Notes: generated by a model from the letters alone, not told the origin. A stretch of DNA of 64,000 bases from Streptomyces sp. MA5143a (GCF_900290235.1 NZ_OLMK01000050.1:1-64000); one strand, 5' to 3'; counted from the stretch's first letter, positions 8,007-16,895 are shown. Made by a program: numbers and translations.

Positions 8007-8612
8007 CTACGCGCGGTCGGTGAAGCCGTGTTCGATCGCGAGCCGGGTGAGGTCGAACCGGCGCCGGGTTCCCGTCTTCTCGCCGATCCGGTCCAGATGC
8101 GAATGGACCGTGTGCTTGCTGATACGCAGTCGGCAGGCGATCTCGTCGTCCGTGGCGCCGTGCGCGAGGAGGCCGAGGATCTCCTGCTCCCGGTCGGTGA
8201 GGCGCGGGGTCTCCTTCAGCAGATGGCTGGCCGGCGCCGAGACGTAGCAGCGTCCGGCCGCGACGACCCGGAGTGCGGTGAGCAGCTCGTCCCCCTCGGC
8301 CTGCCGGCTCACATAGCCCCCGGCGCCGGCCTTGATCACCCGGACCGCGTCGGTCTGCGCGGAGGACGACACGACCACGACGGCGTGCCCGCGCTCACGC
8401 AGTTCCGCCACCGCCGAGGCCAGCCGCCGCCCCGGCTGCTGGAAGTCGACCAGCACCACGTCCGCGTCGCGCAGGCCGTCGTCGGCGTCGTGGACCGACT
8501 CCACGGCCGCGATCAGACGGAGATCGGGAGCGCCCTCGATCAACTGCGAGACACCGTGCCGGAAGACGGGGCAGTCCCCGATGACCGCGACCCCCATGGC
8601 TCCGGTGCTCAT
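8007..8612 (-). CDS. LuxR/NarL-type response regulator
   Basis: This 201-residue protein has a receiver-like domain (about 8-120) and a LuxR HTH (about 135-195). The acceptor segment reads V-V-L-V-D-F-Q-Q-P-G and the conserved Lys is in V-I-K-A-G-A-G-G-Y. The acidic pair near the N-terminus is weak (V-I-G-D-C-P). The HTH motif is L-T-D-R-E-Q-E-I-L-G-L-L then I-S-K-H-T-V-H-S-H-L. No histidine kinase gene is adjacent, so this is an orphan and may not be controlled by classical phosphorylation. Confidence 0.85.
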   Translation of the reverse strand: MSTGAMGVAVIGDCPVFRHGVSQLIEGAPDLRLIAAVESVHDADDGLRDADVVLVDFQQPGRRLASAVAELRERGHAVVVVSSSAQTDAVRVIKAGAGGYVSRQAEGDELLTALRVVAAGRCYVSAPASHLLKETPRLTDREQEILGLLAHGATDDEIACRLRISKHTVHSHLDRIGEKTGTRRRFDLTRLAIEHGFTDRA

Positions 8613-8752
8613 AGGGCACTCACCGGCGGCCGTGACCGCTCATGGGACGACTCCGATCTCGACGCGGTACCCCGGGCCTCCAGTCTCGACGCCCCGGAGC
8701 CCCGCGGCCCGCCCGGCTCACCCATCCGGGGAAGGGTGGCAGGGCAGCCGTT

Positions 8753-10501
8753 TCAGACGCCGGCCACTCGGCGGAACATGCCTGCCACCCGTAGCTCGCT
8801 CTCGATCCGGTGCACCGTCGCGCGCAGTTCCGGCAGGATCTCCGCCACACACTGCTCCACCGACCGTCGGCTGCTGTGCATCGCGACGTTGACGGCGGCC
8901 GTGACGCGGCCGTCGCGGTCGTGGACGGGGACGGCGATGGAGCGGAGGCCCTCCTCCAGTTCGCCGTCGACGAGGGCGTAGCCGTCGGCGCGGACGCGTT
9001 CGAGGACGGTGAGGAGTTCCCGGGGGTCCGTGACGGAACGCGGGGTCAGCGGGACGAGGCGTTCGGGGAGGGAGACCTCCGGGAGGTGCCCGGCGAGCAT
9101 CACGCGGCCCAGGGACGTGGCGTACGCGGGGAACCGGGTGCCGAGGGTGATGTTGACGCTCATGATCCGGCTGGTGGCGACCCGCGCCGTGTACTGCACC
9201 TCGTCGCCGCCCGCGGTGAGGATCGCGAGGGACGCCGATTCGTGCACCCTCGCGGAGAGTTCCGCCAGGTGCGGGGCGGCGATCCGGGGAAGCGGCAGCA
9301 TCGACAGGGGCGGGAAGCCGAGGCCCAGGACGCGCGGGGTCAGGCGGAAGAAACGGTCGGACGACTCGACGTACCCGAGGTGTTCGAGCGTGATCAGGGC
9401 CCGGCGGGCGGTCGCGCGGGCGAGGCCGGTGGCCCGGGCGACGTCGGTGAGGGTGAGGTCGGCGCGCCCCTCGCCGAACGAGGTGACGACCGTCAGACCA
9501 CGCGCCAGCGACTCGACGAACTCCCGGCCCAGTTCCTGCTTGGACGCGCCCGTCCAGGCGGCGAGACCGAGACCGGACGAGGCGGGGGTGGGGGACGGCG
9601 GGGACGGGGGCGGGGAGCCGGCGTCCGGGGAGGCGGGCTCGCGCGGGGCGCCTGCCAGCTCCTCCTCCATGCGCGCCACGGTCGCCCGCAGCCGCGGCAG
9701 CAGCGTCGAGCGCAGGGAGTCGGTGGTGTGCCGGCTGGTGTGGCTGACGACGCTGGCCACGCACGCGACGCGGCCGGTACGGGGGTCCCGTACGGGTACG
9801 GACACCGCGACCAGCCCCGGCTCGATCAACTGGTCGTCCAGCGCCCACCCCTGAGCCGCCGCCGACTCCGTACGTTCCTCGAAGTCGTCGTACGCGCCCT
9901 CGCGCGGTGGTACGGCCGGGAAGCCGCGGCCCTCGGGGTCGGCCTCGCGGCGGGCGCGCCAGCGGGCCCAGTCCGCGGGCCCCCACGCGGTGGCGAACAG
10001 GGGGCCGGGGGCGGTGCGTTCGGCGGGGAGGAGGTCGCCGATGCGGAAGCTGAGGGACATCGCGCGGCGGCGGGTCGCCTGGTGGATGAAACGGACGCCG
10101 TCCCGGTCGGCGACCGCGAGCGACACGGACTCGTCCAGCTCGTCGGCGAGGGCGTCCGCGTGGGCGTCGAGGAGGCGGGGGAGGCGGATCGAGGCGAGGT
10201 AGGCGTTGCCCAGTTCCATCAGCCGGGGGGCGAGGACCGCGTCGCGGCCGTCCAGGCGTACGTAGCCCATCCGGGCCAGGGTCGCGGTGATGCGGTCGAC
10301 CGTGGAGCGGGCGAGGCCGGTCGCCTTCTCCAGGGCGCTGAGACTCAATACGCCGTCCGCCTCGGTGAGCCGTCGCAGCACGCTGATGCCCCGCATGAGG
10401 GGGGCGACGGCCTCGGGGGGCGCGGGGGGTGTGGGGCCGACTCCGTCTCGGGTGACGGGGCCGTGGCCGGGGTCGGCATCACTCGGGACGTTCGGGCGCA
10501 T
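8753..10501 (-). CDS. Double-length IclR regulator (two complete IclR units)
   Basis: This 582-residue protein carries two full IclR modules in tandem. Unit 1 (about 35-275) has HTH G-I-S-V-L-R-R-L-T and L-A-R-S-T-V-D-R-I, then an effector domain. Unit 2 (about 325-570) has HTH L-T-D-V-A-R-A-T-G-L-A-R-A-T-A-R-R-A-L and an effector domain with T-L-G-T-R-F-P-A-Y-A-T-S-L-G-R-V-M-L, typical of the PcaR/PobR branch. A Pro/Ser linker (about 285-305) joins them. Usual IclR proteins are about 260 residues. Unit 2 best matches regulators of beta-ketoadipate or aromatic catabolism, but no such genes adjoin. Confidence 0.88.
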   Translation of the reverse strand: MRPNVPSDADPGHGPVTRDGVGPTPPAPPEAVAPLMRGISVLRRLTEADGVLSLSALEKATGLARSTVDRITATLARMGYVRLDGRDAVLAPRLMELGNAYLASIRLPRLLDAHADALADELDESVSLAVADRDGVRFIHQATRRRAMSLSFRIGDLLPAERTAPGPLFATAWGPADWARWRARREADPEGRGFPAVPPREGAYDDFEERTESAAAQGWALDDQLIEPGLVAVSVPVRDPRTGRVACVASVVSHTSRHTTDSLRSTLLPRLRATVARMEEELAGAPREPASPDAGSPPPSPPSPTPASSGLGLAAWTGASKQELGREFVESLARGLTVVTSFGEGRADLTLTDVARATGLARATARRALITLEHLGYVESSDRFFRLTPRVLGLGFPPLSMLPLPRIAAPHLAELSARVHESASLAILTAGGDEVQYTARVATSRIMSVNITLGTRFPAYATSLGRVMLAGHLPEVSLPERLVPLTPRSVTDPRELLTVLERVRADGYALVDGELEEGLRSIAVPVHDRDGRVTAAVNVAMHSSRRSVEQCVAEILPELRATVHRIESELRVAGMFRRVAGV

Positions 10502-10660
10502 GAGGTCACGGTAATGCGGGGCGGCTGCGCGGCTCGGCAGGGTGCCGGCCGCCGAGGGCCGGGCGCCTGTCGGCTCGGGGGTGCGACCATGGGTGGGGGT
10601 GGGGCGCCTGTCAGCTCGGGGGTGCGCGTGGTCGGGCGTCTGCGGGAGCGCTGTGGCCGT

Positions 10661-10817
10661 TCGCGCAGTTCCCCGCGCCCCTGAAAGCCAGGGCTACGCC
10701 CCGGCTTTCCCCGCCCGTGGACCGCCCGTGGACCGCCCGGACTGTCGGACCCGCGCGGCAACCCGTTGTCGGCCGGCCCGTAGGGGCGGTCGTTCAGGGG
10801 CGCGGGGAACTGCGCGA
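10661..10817. repeat. 24-bp perfect inverted repeat pair
   Basis: The segments 10661-10684 and 10794-10817 are exact reverse complements over 24 bp, built around GCAGTTCCCCGCGCCCCTGA. This word recurs in intergenic regions of many Streptomyces genomes, from recalled knowledge. The pair could fold into a large hairpin enclosing about 110 nt. The 467-bp gap 10502-10968 holds no convincing gene. Confidence 0.85.
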
Positions 10818-10820
10818 TCA

Positions 10821-10910
10821 GCCCCCACCGGCCCGCACCTGCTCACTCACCCGAGACACCCCGCGCGAACGGCCCCCACCGGCCCGCACCTGCTCACTCA
10901 CCCGAGACAC
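10821..10910. repeat. 39-bp direct repeat, two copies
   Basis: The segments 10821-10859 and 10872-10910 are identical over 39 bp and are spaced with a 51-bp period. They contain the word CTGCTCACTCACCCGAGAC. They lie between the IclR and M6 protease genes, next to the inverted repeat above. Confidence 0.9.
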
Positions 10911-10968
10911 ACACCCCCGCACCCCACACGCCCCACCCACCCGCACCCGTGCGCTCCCCCCACCCCCC

Positions 10969-12405
10969 TCACCGCCGGCTCACCACCACCCGGTGGTTCC
11001 CCGTCGCGTCCGTTCCCGTCACCGTGATCGTCACGCCCGCTCTCGTGTCCCTGAACGTCTCACCCGGCACCAGCGGCGCGTCCGAGAGTTCCGCGTGGAC
11101 GTTGGGGCTGCGGGTGCACCCCCCGCTGTCGCGGCGGGCGTCGTGGACCCTGATGGGGCCGTTGCCGGTGTCGATGTCCGCGTCGACCCGGTAGACGAGG
11201 ACACCGGGGCGGCAGACGGCGACATCGTTGCCCGCCTGGGTCCGCAGTTCGACGGCGTACGCCGTGCGGGCCGTCAACGGCACCACCACCAGCTTCGGCC
11301 CGCCCGCCTTCGCGAGCGGCGTGAGCGTGTACTCCGCCGCCCCCGGCGCGGACACGCAGCCGACCTGCGTCGCGTCGAGCCAGCCGAGCTTCCACTTGTG
11401 CCAGCCCAGCATGTCGTTGTCGACGCCCCAGTCCTCGCTCATGATGTCCCAGTGCCCGACCGCGCCCCCGCCCTCGTGGGTGTAGAGGTCGGGCAGGCCG
11501 AAGACGTGCCCGTTCTCGTGGGGCAGCACGCGGTAGCCGGTCTCGTGGTACGTGCCGGAGCCGTCGTCCTGGCGGCTGTACACGAACGACGCGTTGGCGA
11601 CGGGGGTGCCGTCCGCGACCGGCGCCTCCCTGTTCCCGGCGAACGTCACGGACAGGACCGTGTCGAGGGCGGAGGGCCCCGCGTTCGGGGTGACGAGGAC
11701 GTTGACCAGGTCGTACTTGCGGAAGTCGACGACGGGGTCGGCGACCCGCACCATGTCCTGGACCAGCCGCCGGTAGCCGGGCTCGAAGGGGACGCCGCGT
11801 TCTATCCCGTACGAGCGGAACGTCTCCGGCATCCGCAGCCACTCGGTGACCGGGGTCTCGGGCCGGTAGTCGATCCGGCCGTAGCTGCTCGTCCGGAACC
11901 ACTTCTGGGTCTGCGGGGCGAACTCGGCGAAGCGGTCCATCGCGCTGCCCTCGCCGGGCGCGTCGGAGAAGTCGATCATCAGGTTGAGGGCGCGGACCGT
12001 GCCGGTGGAGCGGGAGTATCCGGGCGGGGTGGGGATGCCCTCGGACATCTGGACGCCGAGCCGGCCGCGGATCATGCAGGAGTCGAGCCCGGAGCCGGGG
12101 GCCACGGCGACCGCGCCCGCGGCCGTGCTCGTCTCCTTCGCCACGAGGTGCCCGGTGCCGGCGGAGGTGCTGACCGCGAGGGTGAGGGCGGTGACGGAGG
12201 CGATCGCGACGGACCGGCGGGGGCGTATGCCGACCCCCGCGGACCGGCGGGGGCGTATGCCCCCCATGCCGCCCATCCCGCCCATGCCGCTCGTCGCATG
12301 GGTGCCGTCCGTGCGGCGTGCCCGCCACGCGCGCCGGGGCCGCGGCCGGCCGAACGACGTCGGCCGGCGCTCGGGTATCCCGCTTCGGCGGAACGGCTGC
12401 TGCAT
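10969..12405 (-). CDS. M6-family secreted metalloprotease
   Basis: This 478-residue protein carries the zinc motif H-E-N-G-H followed by V-F-G-L-P-D-L-Y, the signature of M6 (immune-inhibitor-A-like) proteases, plus the typical W-D-I-M-S-E-D-W and D-M-L-G-W-H-K-W-K-L-G-W-L block. A membrane or signal segment (I-A-S-V-T-A-L-T-L-A-V) begins near residue 70, after an Arg-rich leader containing G-G-M repeats and a duplicated G-I-R-P-R-R-S. The true start may therefore be further downstream. The C-terminal part is a beta-rich domain. It would act outside the cell. The promoter region is shared with the divergent TetR gene. Confidence 0.85.
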   Translation of the reverse strand: MQQPFRRSGIPERRPTSFGRPRPRRAWRARRTDGTHATSGMGGMGGMGGIRPRRSAGVGIRPRRSVAIASVTALTLAVSTSAGTGHLVAKETSTAAGAVAVAPGSGLDSCMIRGRLGVQMSEGIPTPPGYSRSTGTVRALNLMIDFSDAPGEGSAMDRFAEFAPQTQKWFRTSSYGRIDYRPETPVTEWLRMPETFRSYGIERGVPFEPGYRRLVQDMVRVADPVVDFRKYDLVNVLVTPNAGPSALDTVLSVTFAGNREAPVADGTPVANASFVYSRQDDGSGTYHETGYRVLPHENGHVFGLPDLYTHEGGGAVGHWDIMSEDWGVDNDMLGWHKWKLGWLDATQVGCVSAPGAAEYTLTPLAKAGGPKLVVVPLTARTAYAVELRTQAGNDVAVCRPGVLVYRVDADIDTGNGPIRVHDARRDSGGCTRSPNVHAELSDAPLVPGETFRDTRAGVTITVTGTDATGNHRVVVSRR

Positions 12406-12529
12406 GCACGCGCCCTTCGCTCCACGGCAGCCGCCCGGGCCGCGGCCGCACCCTTTCGCTCACCCTGTGGCGAGGGCGGCGGGGGCGCGCGCTGGATGGG
12501 CCGAACGAGGGGTTCCGGCCCGCAGGGGA

Positions 12530-12580
12530 GTGACCTGGGTCACTGACCCGCATGAAAACTCCAGGTGTGACCCAGGTCAC
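12530..12580. promoter_or_regulatory. Two GTGACC-N2-GGTCAC palindromes, probable operator
   Basis: Perfect palindromes GTGACCTGGGTCAC (12530-12543) and GTGACCCAGGTCAC (12567-12580) lie 37 bp centre to centre. They sit in the M6 protease/TetR divergent intergenic region, nearer the protease side. The spacing of about 3.5 helical turns is compatible with cooperative binding or looping. The bound factor is unknown. Confidence 0.65.
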
Positions 12581-12620
12581 GGGAAAACTCTTCGGCGATG
12601 GGAAATAACCGGGGACCGTC

Positions 12621-12655
12621 TCCCCGTTTAGCCATGTGTCCGAGCGAAACGGGGA
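12621..12655. promoter_or_regulatory. Inverted repeat upstream of the TetR gene
   Basis: TCCCCGTTT (12621-12629) and AAACGGGGA (12647-12655) are perfect 9-bp arms with a 17-nt spacer, 48 nt before the TetR start. This is a candidate autoregulatory operator or a promoter-overlapping site. Confidence 0.5.
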
Positions 12656-12703
12656 AACGCTCCCCGGATCCCGCTCCCACTCTCGATCGTCAGGAGGTAC
12701 GCC

Positions 12704-13345
12704 GTGCAGACCGCCACCCCCGTGCGCAAGGTGTCCCGTCCCCGGGCGGACGCCCTGCGCAACCGGGAGCGGATCGTCACCGCCGCCCGGGAGATGTTCG
12801 TCGAGTTCGGCCCCGACGTGCCGCTCGACGAGATCGCGCGCCGGGCCGGTGTCGGCAACGCCACGGTGTACCGCAACTTCCCGGACCGCGACGCACTGGT
12901 CCGCGAGGTCGTGTGCTCGGTCATGGACCGTACGGCGCTGGCGGCGGAGGTCGCGCTCGAGGAGACCGGTGACGCGTTCGAGGCGCTGTCCCGCTTCGTG
13001 CACGCCGCCGCCGACGAGCGGATCAGCGCCCTCTGCCCGATGGTCCAGGACGCCTTCGACAAGAACCACCCCGACCTGGAGGCGGCGCGCGAACGGCTGG
13101 AGGAGCAGACGGCCGCCATCATGGAGCGGGCCCAGCGGGCCGGACAGCTCCGTGACGACGTCAGCGTCGGTGACCTGATGCTCGCCGTCAGCCAGCTCAG
13201 CCGCCCCCCGGCCGGCACCCAGTGCGTGGGTGTCGACCGTTTCGTCCACCGTCATCTACAGCTGTTGCTCGACGGTCTGCGGGCCCCGGCCCGCTCCGAA
13301 CTGCCCGGCACCTCCGTCACGATGGAGGACCTCCGCCGAGCCTGA
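12704..13345 (+). CDS. TetR-family repressor of the adjacent efflux gene
   Basis: The protein has 213 residues. The HTH reads R-I-V-T-A-A-R-E-M-F then V-P-L-D-E-I-A-R-R-A-G-V-G-N-A-T-V-Y-R-N-F-P-D-R. The C-terminal ligand domain is of a type common in repressors of DHA2 drug pumps. GTG 12704 has an ideal AGGAGG 7 nt upstream. The MFS pump gene begins 93 nt downstream on the same strand, so the two probably form a self-regulated resistance pair. Confidence 0.9.
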   Translation: MQTATPVRKVSRPRADALRNRERIVTAAREMFVEFGPDVPLDEIARRAGVGNATVYRNFPDRDALVREVVCSVMDRTALAAEVALEETGDAFEALSRFVHAAADERISALCPMVQDAFDKNHPDLEAARERLEEQTAAIMERAQRAGQLRDDVSVGDLMLAVSQLSRPPAGTQCVGVDRFVHRHLQLLLDGLRAPARSELPGTSVTMEDLRRA

Positions 13346-13438
13346 CCTGATCCGACTTCTCCCTTTATCGGCGCCTTGTCGCGCTCCGACGCTTTCACCT
13401 GACTTTTTCCGTCACGAAGTCCCGAAGTGGGTACCGCC

Positions 13439-14977
13439 ATGTCTGCAACAGCTCGGAATGTCCCCGAAACGGTGGACGATTCGCACTCCAACCGCTGGAA
13501 AGCGCTCGTGTTCATCGCGCTCGCCCAGCTGATGGTCGTCCTCGACGCGACCATCGTGAACATCGCCCTGCCGTCCGCCCAGCAGGACCTCGGGATATCC
13601 GACGGCAACCGCCAGTGGGTCATCACGGCCTACGCCCTGGCCTTCGGCGGTCTGCTTCTCTTCGGTGGTCGTATCTCCGACCTGTGGGGGCGCAAGCGCA
13701 CCTTCGTCACCGGTCTGATCGGCTTCGCCGGCGCCTCCGCGCTGGGCGGCGCGGCCACCGGTGAGGCCATGATGCTGGGCGCCCGAGCCCTTCAGGGTGC
13801 CTTCGGCGCGCTGCTCGCGCCGGCCGCGCTCTCCCTGCTCGCCGTGATGTTCACGGACGCCAAGGAGCGTGCCAAGGCGTTCGGCATCTACGGTGCGATC
13901 GCCGGTGGCGGTGGCGCCGTGGGTCTGATCCTCGGCGGCTTCCTCACCGAGTACCTGGACTGGCGCTGGACGTTCTTCGTCAACATCCCGTTCGCGGTGA
14001 TCGCCGCGGCCGGCGCGTACTTCGTCATCCGTGAGCCGGAGGGCGGCCGCAACCGTTCGCCGCTGGACATCCCCGGTGTGGTCCTGTCCACCCTCGGTCT
14101 GGTCTCGCTGGTCTACGGCTTCACGCGCGCCGAGTCCGACGGCTGGGGCGACTCCATGACGATCGGCCTCTTCATCGCCTCCGCGGTGCTCCTCGCCGCG
14201 TTCGTCCTGGTCGAGTCCAAGGTCAAGGCCCCGCTGCTGCCGCTGCGCGTGGTCCTGGAGCGCAACCGCGGCGGTGTCTACCTCTCCCTCGGCCTCGCGA
14301 TCATCGCGATGTTCGGCCTGTTCCTCTTCCTGACCTACTACCTCCAGATCGTGAAGGGGTACTCCCCGGTCAAGACCGGCTTCGCCTTCCTGCCCATGAT
14401 CACGGGCATGATCGTCGGCTCCACGCAGATCGGCACCCGCCTCATGACCCGGGTCGCGCCGCGTCTGCTGATGGCGCCGGGCTTCCTGCTCGCGGGTCTC
14501 GGCATGCTGCTGCTGACCCGGATGGAGATCGACTCCTCGTACGCGGCCCTGCTCCTGCCGGCCCAGCTGCTGCTCGGCCTCGGTATGGGTACGGCGTTCA
14601 TGCCGGCGATGTCCCTCGCGACCCACGGTGTCGAACCGCGTGACGCGGGTGTCGCCTCCGCGATGGTCAACACCTCCCAGCAGGTCGGCGGCGCCATCGG
14701 TACGGCCCTGCTGAACACGATCGCCGCGTCCGCGACCACGTCGTACGTCAAGGACCACATCGCCTCGGCGACCTCCCGCCCCCAGCAGCAGCTCGTCCAG
14801 CTCCAGGGCATGGTCAACGGCTACACCAACGCCATCTGGTTCGCCGTCGGCATCCTGGTCCTGTCGGCCGCCATCGCCTTCACCTTCGTCACCACCGGCA
14901 AGCCGGACATGACGGCCACCGCCGGTACGAGCGAGGACGCGGCGGACGAGGTCAAGGTCCCGGTGATCGCCCACTGA
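13439..14977 (+). CDS. DHA2-family (EmrB/QacA-like) 14-TM drug efflux pump
   Basis: From ATG 13439 this is a 512-residue MFS protein of the 14-helix DHA2 class. Motif D1/A features are visible: V-V-L-D-A-T-I-V-N-I-A-L-P, then G-G-R-I-S-D-L-W-G-R-K-R, and motif C-like G-A-I-A-G-G-G-G-A-V-G. It would export drugs or cell-made compounds in exchange for protons. GTG 13427 in frame is possible, but M-S-A-T-A-R-N matches family N-termini. Control is probably by the TetR just upstream. Confidence 0.9.
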   Translation: MSATARNVPETVDDSHSNRWKALVFIALAQLMVVLDATIVNIALPSAQQDLGISDGNRQWVITAYALAFGGLLLFGGRISDLWGRKRTFVTGLIGFAGASALGGAATGEAMMLGARALQGAFGALLAPAALSLLAVMFTDAKERAKAFGIYGAIAGGGGAVGLILGGFLTEYLDWRWTFFVNIPFAVIAAAGAYFVIREPEGGRNRSPLDIPGVVLSTLGLVSLVYGFTRAESDGWGDSMTIGLFIASAVLLAAFVLVESKVKAPLLPLRVVLERNRGGVYLSLGLAIIAMFGLFLFLTYYLQIVKGYSPVKTGFAFLPMITGMIVGSTQIGTRLMTRVAPRLLMAPGFLLAGLGMLLLTRMEIDSSYAALLLPAQLLLGLGMGTAFMPAMSLATHGVEPRDAGVASAMVNTSQQVGGAIGTALLNTIAASATTSYVKDHIASATSRPQQQLVQLQGMVNGYTNAIWFAVGILVLSAAIAFTFVTTGKPDMTATAGTSEDAADEVKVPVIAH

Positions 14978-14986
14978 CGACAGGAC

Positions 14987-15006
14987 GGGCCCCATGGTCG
15001 GGGCCC
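14987..15006 (+). terminator. Hairpin after the efflux gene
   Basis: GGGCCCC (14987-14993) and GGGGCCC (15000-15006) form a short GC stem 10 nt after the stop. Confidence 0.5.
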
Positions 15007-15096
15007 ACCTGAAGGGCGTGGGGACCCACGCGGCCGGCCGATTACGGCTCACGGCAGCGGAGGGTCCCCGAGCTCTGAGGTCTCCGGGCCCGGCGT

Positions 15097-15192
15097 CCCA
15101 CTCCCCGTGGGCCGGGCCCGGCATTCACATGGGTCGGGCCACTGTCGCCCCACTCCCCGTGGGTCGGGCCCCGGCACCCCACTCCCCGTGGG
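15097..15192. repeat. Three copies of a 15-bp palindromic word
   Basis: The word CCCACTCCCCGTGGG occurs at 15097-15111, 15149-15163 and 15178-15192. Each copy can form a small CCCAC/GTGGG hairpin, and most are followed by CGGGCC. The array lies between the convergent efflux and MarR genes and may serve as a compound terminator. Confidence 0.85.
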
Positions 15193-15225
15193 TCCCGGCG
15201 CCCCACCCCCGACGCGGCGGAGCGG

Positions 15226-15732
15226 CTAACGCAGCCACGGCAGGTCCGCCCCCGCCTCCTTCGGCTGAAGCCCCTCGGCGACGATCCCCATGATCTCGCC
15301 GAGGGCTTTCTGCTGTTCCGGCGACAACCGGTCGAACAGCGCCTGCCGCACCGCGGCCACATGTCCCGGCGCGCTCTTCTCCAGGACCTCGAACCCGCCG
15401 TCCGTGAGCACGGCGAACTGTCCCCGCTTGTCCGACGGACAGTCCTCGCGCCGCACCCACCCGTTCTTCTCCAGGCGGGCGATGGCGTGCGAGAGGCGCG
15501 AGCGGGTGATCTTCGTGTGCATCGCCAGCTCGGTCATCCGCAGCCGCCGCTGCGGCTCGCCGGACAGCACCACGAGCAGGTGGTAATAGAGGTGCGGCAT
15601 ACCCGCGTCCCGCTGCAACTGGCGATCGAGATGGTCGTCGAGCAGGGTCGTGCCATGGACGTAGGCGAGCCAGGTGCGCTGTTCCTCTTCGGTGAGCCAG
15701 CGGGGTTCTTCGGCGGCGGACGGTGTCTTCAT
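15226..15732 (-). CDS. MarR-family regulator
   Basis: This 168-residue protein is a winged-helix MarR regulator. It has dimerisation helices at both ends, the recognition region L-R-M-T-E-L-A-M-H-T-K-I-T-R-S-R-L-S-H, and the wing D-K-R-G-Q-F-A-V-L-T. It is divergent from the DODA-type dioxygenase gene, with a 236-bp AT-rich gap. MarR repressors in this arrangement usually control the neighbouring gene and themselves. GGAGG is only 1 nt from ATG 15732, so translation may be inefficient or the true start slightly different. Confidence 0.9.
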   Translation of the reverse strand: MKTPSAAEEPRWLTEEEQRTWLAYVHGTTLLDDHLDRQLQRDAGMPHLYYHLLVVLSGEPQRRLRMTELAMHTKITRSRLSHAIARLEKNGWVRREDCPSDKRGQFAVLTDGGFEVLEKSAPGHVAAVRQALFDRLSPEQQKALGEIMGIVAEGLQPKEAGADLPWLR

Positions 15733-15753
15733 ACCTCCACTCTACGAGCACCC

Positions 15754-15810
15754 TTCTTGAATTTTGAACAATAGAGATGTAAGGTGAAACTAGAAATATT
15801 GAGACTTCAA
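15754..15810. promoter_or_regulatory. AT-rich MarR operator/promoter candidate
   Basis: In a strongly GC-rich neighbourhood this stretch is mostly A/T. It contains an imperfect inverted repeat TTCTTGAA-TT-TTGAACAA (15754-15771) and a second one, TTGA-GACT-TCAA (15799-15810). TTGA/TCAA half-sites are common in MarR operators. It lies just upstream of the marR start and may cover the promoters of both divergent genes. Confidence 0.55.
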
Positions 15811-15968
15811 CTACTGGGGAGTTGGGGGAGGTCTCAAGCAACCGATGAGCCTGAAGCGACCCGCTGCGGCCCGCTTGAGGACGACGTGCTCCGGGAGCCC
15901 GGGAGCCGTACGTGCCGAGGCGTGTCCCCGCCCACTCGCGAGTCGCGTGTGCAGAGGGAGTCACCCCT

Positions 15969-16754
15969 ATGTCCGCCGCCACCGCCGAACGCATGCCGAC
16001 CCTCTATCTGAGCCACGGCGCGCCCCCGCTCGCCGACGACCCGATCTGGCCCGGGGAACTGGCCGCCTGGGCGAAGACGCTGGCCCGCCCCAAGGCGATC
16101 CTCATGGTCTCCGCCCACTGGGAGGAGGCCCCGCTCGCCCTCGGCGCGGTCGAGACCGTCCCGCTGGTCTACGACTTCTGGGGCTTCCCCGAGCACTACT
16201 ACGCCGTCCGGTACCCGGCGCCGGGCGCCCCCGAGCTGGCCGCGTCCGTGCGCAAGCTGCTCCAGGCCCCCGGCACGCCGGTCCAGGACATCCCGGACCG
16301 GGGTCTCGACCACGGGGCGTACGTCCCGCTCGTCGAGATGTTCCCGGAGGCCGACATCCCGGTCCTGCAGATCTCCATGCCGACCCTGGACCCGGTGAAG
16401 CTGATGGACGTCGGCCGCAAGCTCGCCCCCCTTCGCGACGAGGGCGTCCTGATCGTCGGCTCCGGCTTCTTCACCCACAACCTCGCCGCGCTCCGCCAGG
16501 GCGGCATCCCGGCCTGGTCCACGGAGTTCGACGACTGGGGCAACCGGGCCCTGGAGTCCCGCGACTGGGACTCCCTCCTCGACTTCCTCCACAAGTCACC
16601 GGCGGGCCGGCTCGCCCACCCCCGCACCGAGCACTTCGCGCCGCTGTTCGTGACCATGGGCGCGGCCGAGGCCGCCGGTGAACTGGACGCCCAGAGGTCG
16701 GTGATCGACGGCTTCTGGATGGGCCTGGCGAAGCGGTCGGTCCAGTTCGGCTGA
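15969..16754 (+). CDS. DODA-type extradiol dioxygenase family protein (YgiD/LigB-like)
   Basis: From ATG 15969, with GAGGGAG upstream, this is a 261-residue class III extradiol dioxygenase. Metal ligands fit the family: L-S-H-G-A-P (His near 15), V-S-A-H-W-E-E (His near 48) and a late His. D-F-W-G-F-P and L-D-H-G-A-Y-V-P-L are hallmark blocks. Relatives open catechol-type rings, such as 4,5-DOPA or homoprotocatechuate derivatives, with non-haem Fe or Zn. The substrate cannot be read from sequence. It is probably repressed by the divergent MarR protein. Confidence 0.88.
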   Translation: MSAATAERMPTLYLSHGAPPLADDPIWPGELAAWAKTLARPKAILMVSAHWEEAPLALGAVETVPLVYDFWGFPEHYYAVRYPAPGAPELAASVRKLLQAPGTPVQDIPDRGLDHGAYVPLVEMFPEADIPVLQISMPTLDPVKLMDVGRKLAPLRDEGVLIVGSGFFTHNLAALRQGGIPAWSTEFDDWGNRALESRDWDSLLDFLHKSPAGRLAHPRTEHFAPLFVTMGAAEAAGELDAQRSVIDGFWMGLAKRSVQFG

Positions 16755-16895
16755 GGAGCCCGGCGACAGGAAGGGGCGCGGGCGACACGTGAGGGGCTGT
16801 CCTGCGAAGAGCTTCCCAGCGACGTGCCCCCGCGACGTGCCCCCGCGACGGGCTTTCCCCTCAGCCCAGGGCGAGTTGCTCCTACGCTGGACGGC

